In this document: positions 5,134-6,762 of the stretch, piece after piece
Layout of the letters: each line of letters begins with the position of its first letter
Position numbering within the stretch: the stretch's first letter is position 1
Source of the DNA: Chloroflexota bacterium
GTDB taxonomy: Bacteria > Chloroflexota > Dehalococcoidia > Lucifugimonadales > Lucifugimonadaceae
Direction of reading: 5' to 3'
Assembly (NCBI GenBank): GCA_002712125.1
Contig: PASL01000019.1
Location: 101,500-108,261, forward strand
DNA length: 6,762 nt
Notes under the pieces: model-generated
What the model was told of the DNA's origin: nothing
Database searches by the model: none
What the model saw: the letters and a program-made list of their open reading frames with translations, nothing else
Translations under genes and position numbers: made by a program

Positions 5134-6762
5134 TTAGCTTTCTCCTTTTTTATTTTTTTCTTTATTCTTTATATAAACGAATGAGAGTATGAAAAATATC
5201 ATACTAGGTAAAATATAAATTAAAGTACTAATAAACATTTCATTAATCCAAGCATCCTTTATATCTACAATTTGTAAAATAAAATTATTACTATTCAATT
5301 CGTTACTTAAATTTGGAAAAGTATTTTCAATGTCTGGCAAAGATATATTTTCTAAGTAAGGAGTTATATCAATTAATTTTACAGATTGTATTATGAGACC
5401 GATTGATAGGCTTGAAATTAGGAATGTAAAACTTGTATTTCTAATAGATACAAGAAAACGTAAACTCTTATTAGCACTTTTTATAGAAACAAAAGCGAAA
5501 AGCATAACAAGCATAAATATAATAGCAAACATCACTGTTTTCATTAATTTAATTTGATTAATATAACTCCTTATTTCATCTATTTCTCTAATTTCTAAAC
5601 CAATAATTGTTTCTAAGTTTTTATTATTTATATTACCAGAAAGGAAACTTCTAATATCTTCAATATCCACACTTCTTTCTTCCGATGAAATAAGACTAAT
5701 TAAATCATCATTAGTTAGACTATATCCATCAGAAATATTTTTTCTAAGTTTAATAAATTCTGAATTATCACCAATGAGCCCTTCTACATCTTGAGAGGTA
5801 AGATCTAGTTTCGATGGAAATTGGTCACTTATAAATTTGTCTATTTCATCATTAATTATTTTGATCATGTCATCATAAAAAATATTAATAGCAAGTTGAC
5901 CTCCAGGTATACAACTTGGCTTATTTTTTTTAGCGATTGATGAGGTAGCAAGAGATGATTGTATGAAATTTTGACATGCAGGCAATTCTGATAATAAGGT
6001 ATCCAATTTATTTTTCCCAAATTTCTTTAACTCAATTGCTGCTGCTATCTTTCTATCAGATAAATCTATACTATAAGACAAATCATCTTTTTCAGAGATC
6101 AAGTAACTTACCGAAGAATCTATAATATTATTACCATGCATACCTACCCAGTCTTTGGGTGCTAGAGTCTTAAATATAGATACAACTTCTTCTTGAGTAA
6201 CAGTAATACCGTATCCAAAGTTTGTTATGTTACTTAAATTGTTTTCCAATAATGGATTTAATAATTTCTTAAGTACTAGGTCATATAAAATATCATCTTC
6301 ATTCAGTTTATTCTTAATCACATCAGCAGCTAATTCTAATCTGTCATCAATAGGAATTGTAACAAGAAAACTGTCTGTATCTTTAGCTATAAAATAAATA
6401 ATAGAATCATGTATTATAAATAAATTATTTTCAATCCATTCATCAGGAAATATATCATCTAACGCAGTCTTAATTTCTATTTCGGTATACTCAAAACCTA
6501 GATCTTCGGTCAAAGGTTGTAAAATTTCTACAGATTCTACGGACAATATATCTTTGATTAATTGAGCAAATTTTAAGTCTTTAGAAAGAGTTCTAAAGTC
6601 TGTAATTGAATCTTTCATAACGATATCAAAATCATAATCTATAGATAAATCATGATTTTCATTATTAACTAGCATTAGTATTTGATTTATAGTAAGTTTA
6701 GTTTTTTCCTTAAAATACTCTTTACTAATCAATGTCTTTATATATAAATTAATTGATTTTTT
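5134..6762 (-). CDS. Large membrane protein with duplicated extracytoplasmic domain, 5' end beyond window
   Basis: The frame stays open to the right edge, giving 542 visible residues; the first in-frame start-like codon in the window, TTG at 6730-6732, has no proper Shine-Dalgarno site. Numbering from that TTG, residues 1-395 are hydrophilic, followed by membrane helices at about 397-417, 434-453 and 499-522 and a basic end (KNKEKNKKG). Positive charges at 418-431 and after 522 place these segments in the cytosol, so the large N-terminal part lies outside and needs an N-terminal membrane helix, expected just beyond the edge. The outer part has an internal duplication: P96-DEW...D130-R131 and P192-KDW...D226-R227, 96-97 residues apart. 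Cys253 and Cys274, in a PxCQ...CIPGG region, could form a disulfide. From memory this resembles uncharacterised Chloroflexota membrane proteins with repeated PxxW and paired Cys; no function is known. It is upstream of, and probably co-transcribed with, the ABM gene. Confidence 0.75.
   Translation of the reverse strand, partial: KKSINLYIKTLISKEYFKEKTKLTINQILMLVNNENHDLSIDYDFDIVMKDSITDFRTLSKDLKFAQLIKDILSVESVEILQPLTEDLGFEYTEIEIKTALDDIFPDEWIENNLFIIHDSIIYFIAKDTDSFLVTIPIDDRLELAADVIKNKLNEDDILYDLVLKKLLNPLLENNLSNITNFGYGITVTQEEVVSIFKTLAPKDWVGMHGNNIIDSSVSYLISEKDDLSYSIDLSDRKIAAAIELKKFGKNKLDTLLSELPACQNFIQSSLATSSIAKKNKPSCIPGGQLAINIFYDDMIKIINDEIDKFISDQFPSKLDLTSQDVEGLIGDNSEFIKLRKNISDGYSLTNDDLISLISSEERSVDIEDIRSFLSGNINNKNLETIIGLEIREIDEIRSYINQIKLMKTVMFAIIFMLVMLFAFVSIKSANKSLRFLVSIRNTSFTFLISSLSIGLIIQSVKLIDITPYLENISLPDIENTFPNLSNELNSNNFILQIVDIKDAWINEMFISTLIYILPSMIFFILSFVYIKNKEKNKKGES
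5142..5145 (-). promoter_or_regulatory. Ribosome binding site of the ABM gene inside the upstream gene
   Basis: On the minus strand GGAG, continuing into AAAG, lies within the last codons of the membrane-protein gene, ten bases before the ABM ATG. Stop (TAA, 5134-5136) and start are separated by two bases, an arrangement typical of translational coupling. Confidence 0.6.

Noticed and set aside
6730..6732. TTG at 6732 as the true start of the large membrane protein.
   Set aside because: No proper ribosome binding site, the frame stays open to the window edge, and the topology requires an additional N-terminal membrane helix. Treated as 5'-partial.
1..6762. CRISPR array, tRNA, rRNA, riboswitch, insertion sequence or prophage remnant.
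   Set aside because: No repeat-spacer pattern, cloverleaf, transposase motif or terminal inverted repeats seen; the two non-coding gaps are only 68 and about 160-170 bases.

Overview
This is a very AT-rich window (roughly 30% GC by eye), densely coded, with seven protein genes, two short divergent intergenic gaps and no RNA gene, CRISPR array or insertion sequence that I can see. Genes use the standard bacterial code (Trp is TGG; stops are TAA and TAG). Shine-Dalgarno sites are clear for some genes (GGAG before the M20 peptidase and the ABM protein, AAAGG before the small propeller protein) and weak or absent for others. The compact layout suggests a streamlined, probably free-living bacterium. 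The large membrane protein at the right end resembles, from memory, a poorly described Chloroflexota membrane-protein family, and the mix of M20 peptidase, COG3618 amidohydrolase and ABM genes would fit a low-GC marine SAR202-type Chloroflexota. That placement is a guess to be tested by homology search.

Layout, left to right. (1) 1-749, minus: N-terminal 249 residues of an M20 metallopeptidase that runs off the left edge. (2) 750-817: divergent promoter gap. (3) 818-1840, plus: lipoprotein with a TolB-like propeller built from regular ~44-residue W-S-P-D repeats. (4) 1843-2727, minus: NYN-domain (LabA/DUF88-type) predicted ribonuclease with a long basic tail, convergent with (3) with only two bases between stop codons. 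(5) 2728-2896: divergent gap with a 10-bp direct repeat, an A12 run and a plausible -10 box. (6) 2897-3586, plus: small soluble beta-propeller protein with three His-Gly blade motifs. (7) 3590-4426, plus: amidohydrolase of the L-fuconolactonase type (COG3618), three bases behind (6). (8) 4430-5131, minus: two fused ABM domains, convergent with (7) with three bases between stops. (9) 5134-6762, minus: large membrane protein whose 5' end lies beyond the right edge, two bases upstream of (8).

How they may work together: (6) and (7) form a tight two-gene operon. A propeller with a possible hydrolase-like centre beside a lactonase-type amidohydrolase suggests a small cytosolic route for a lactone, sugar acid or related carboxylate. 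The facing ABM protein could be a quinol-monooxygenase or isomerase-like partner, but it lies on the other strand and is translationally linked to the membrane protein, so that link is weak. The remaining genes look like independent units. Both convergent gene pairs carry an inverted repeat lying across their stop codons, which may serve as shared bidirectional 3' ends. I see no clear-cut new defence or mobile system. The most unusual items are the repeat architectures, the NYN protein's tail and the His-centred propeller next to the amidohydrolase.
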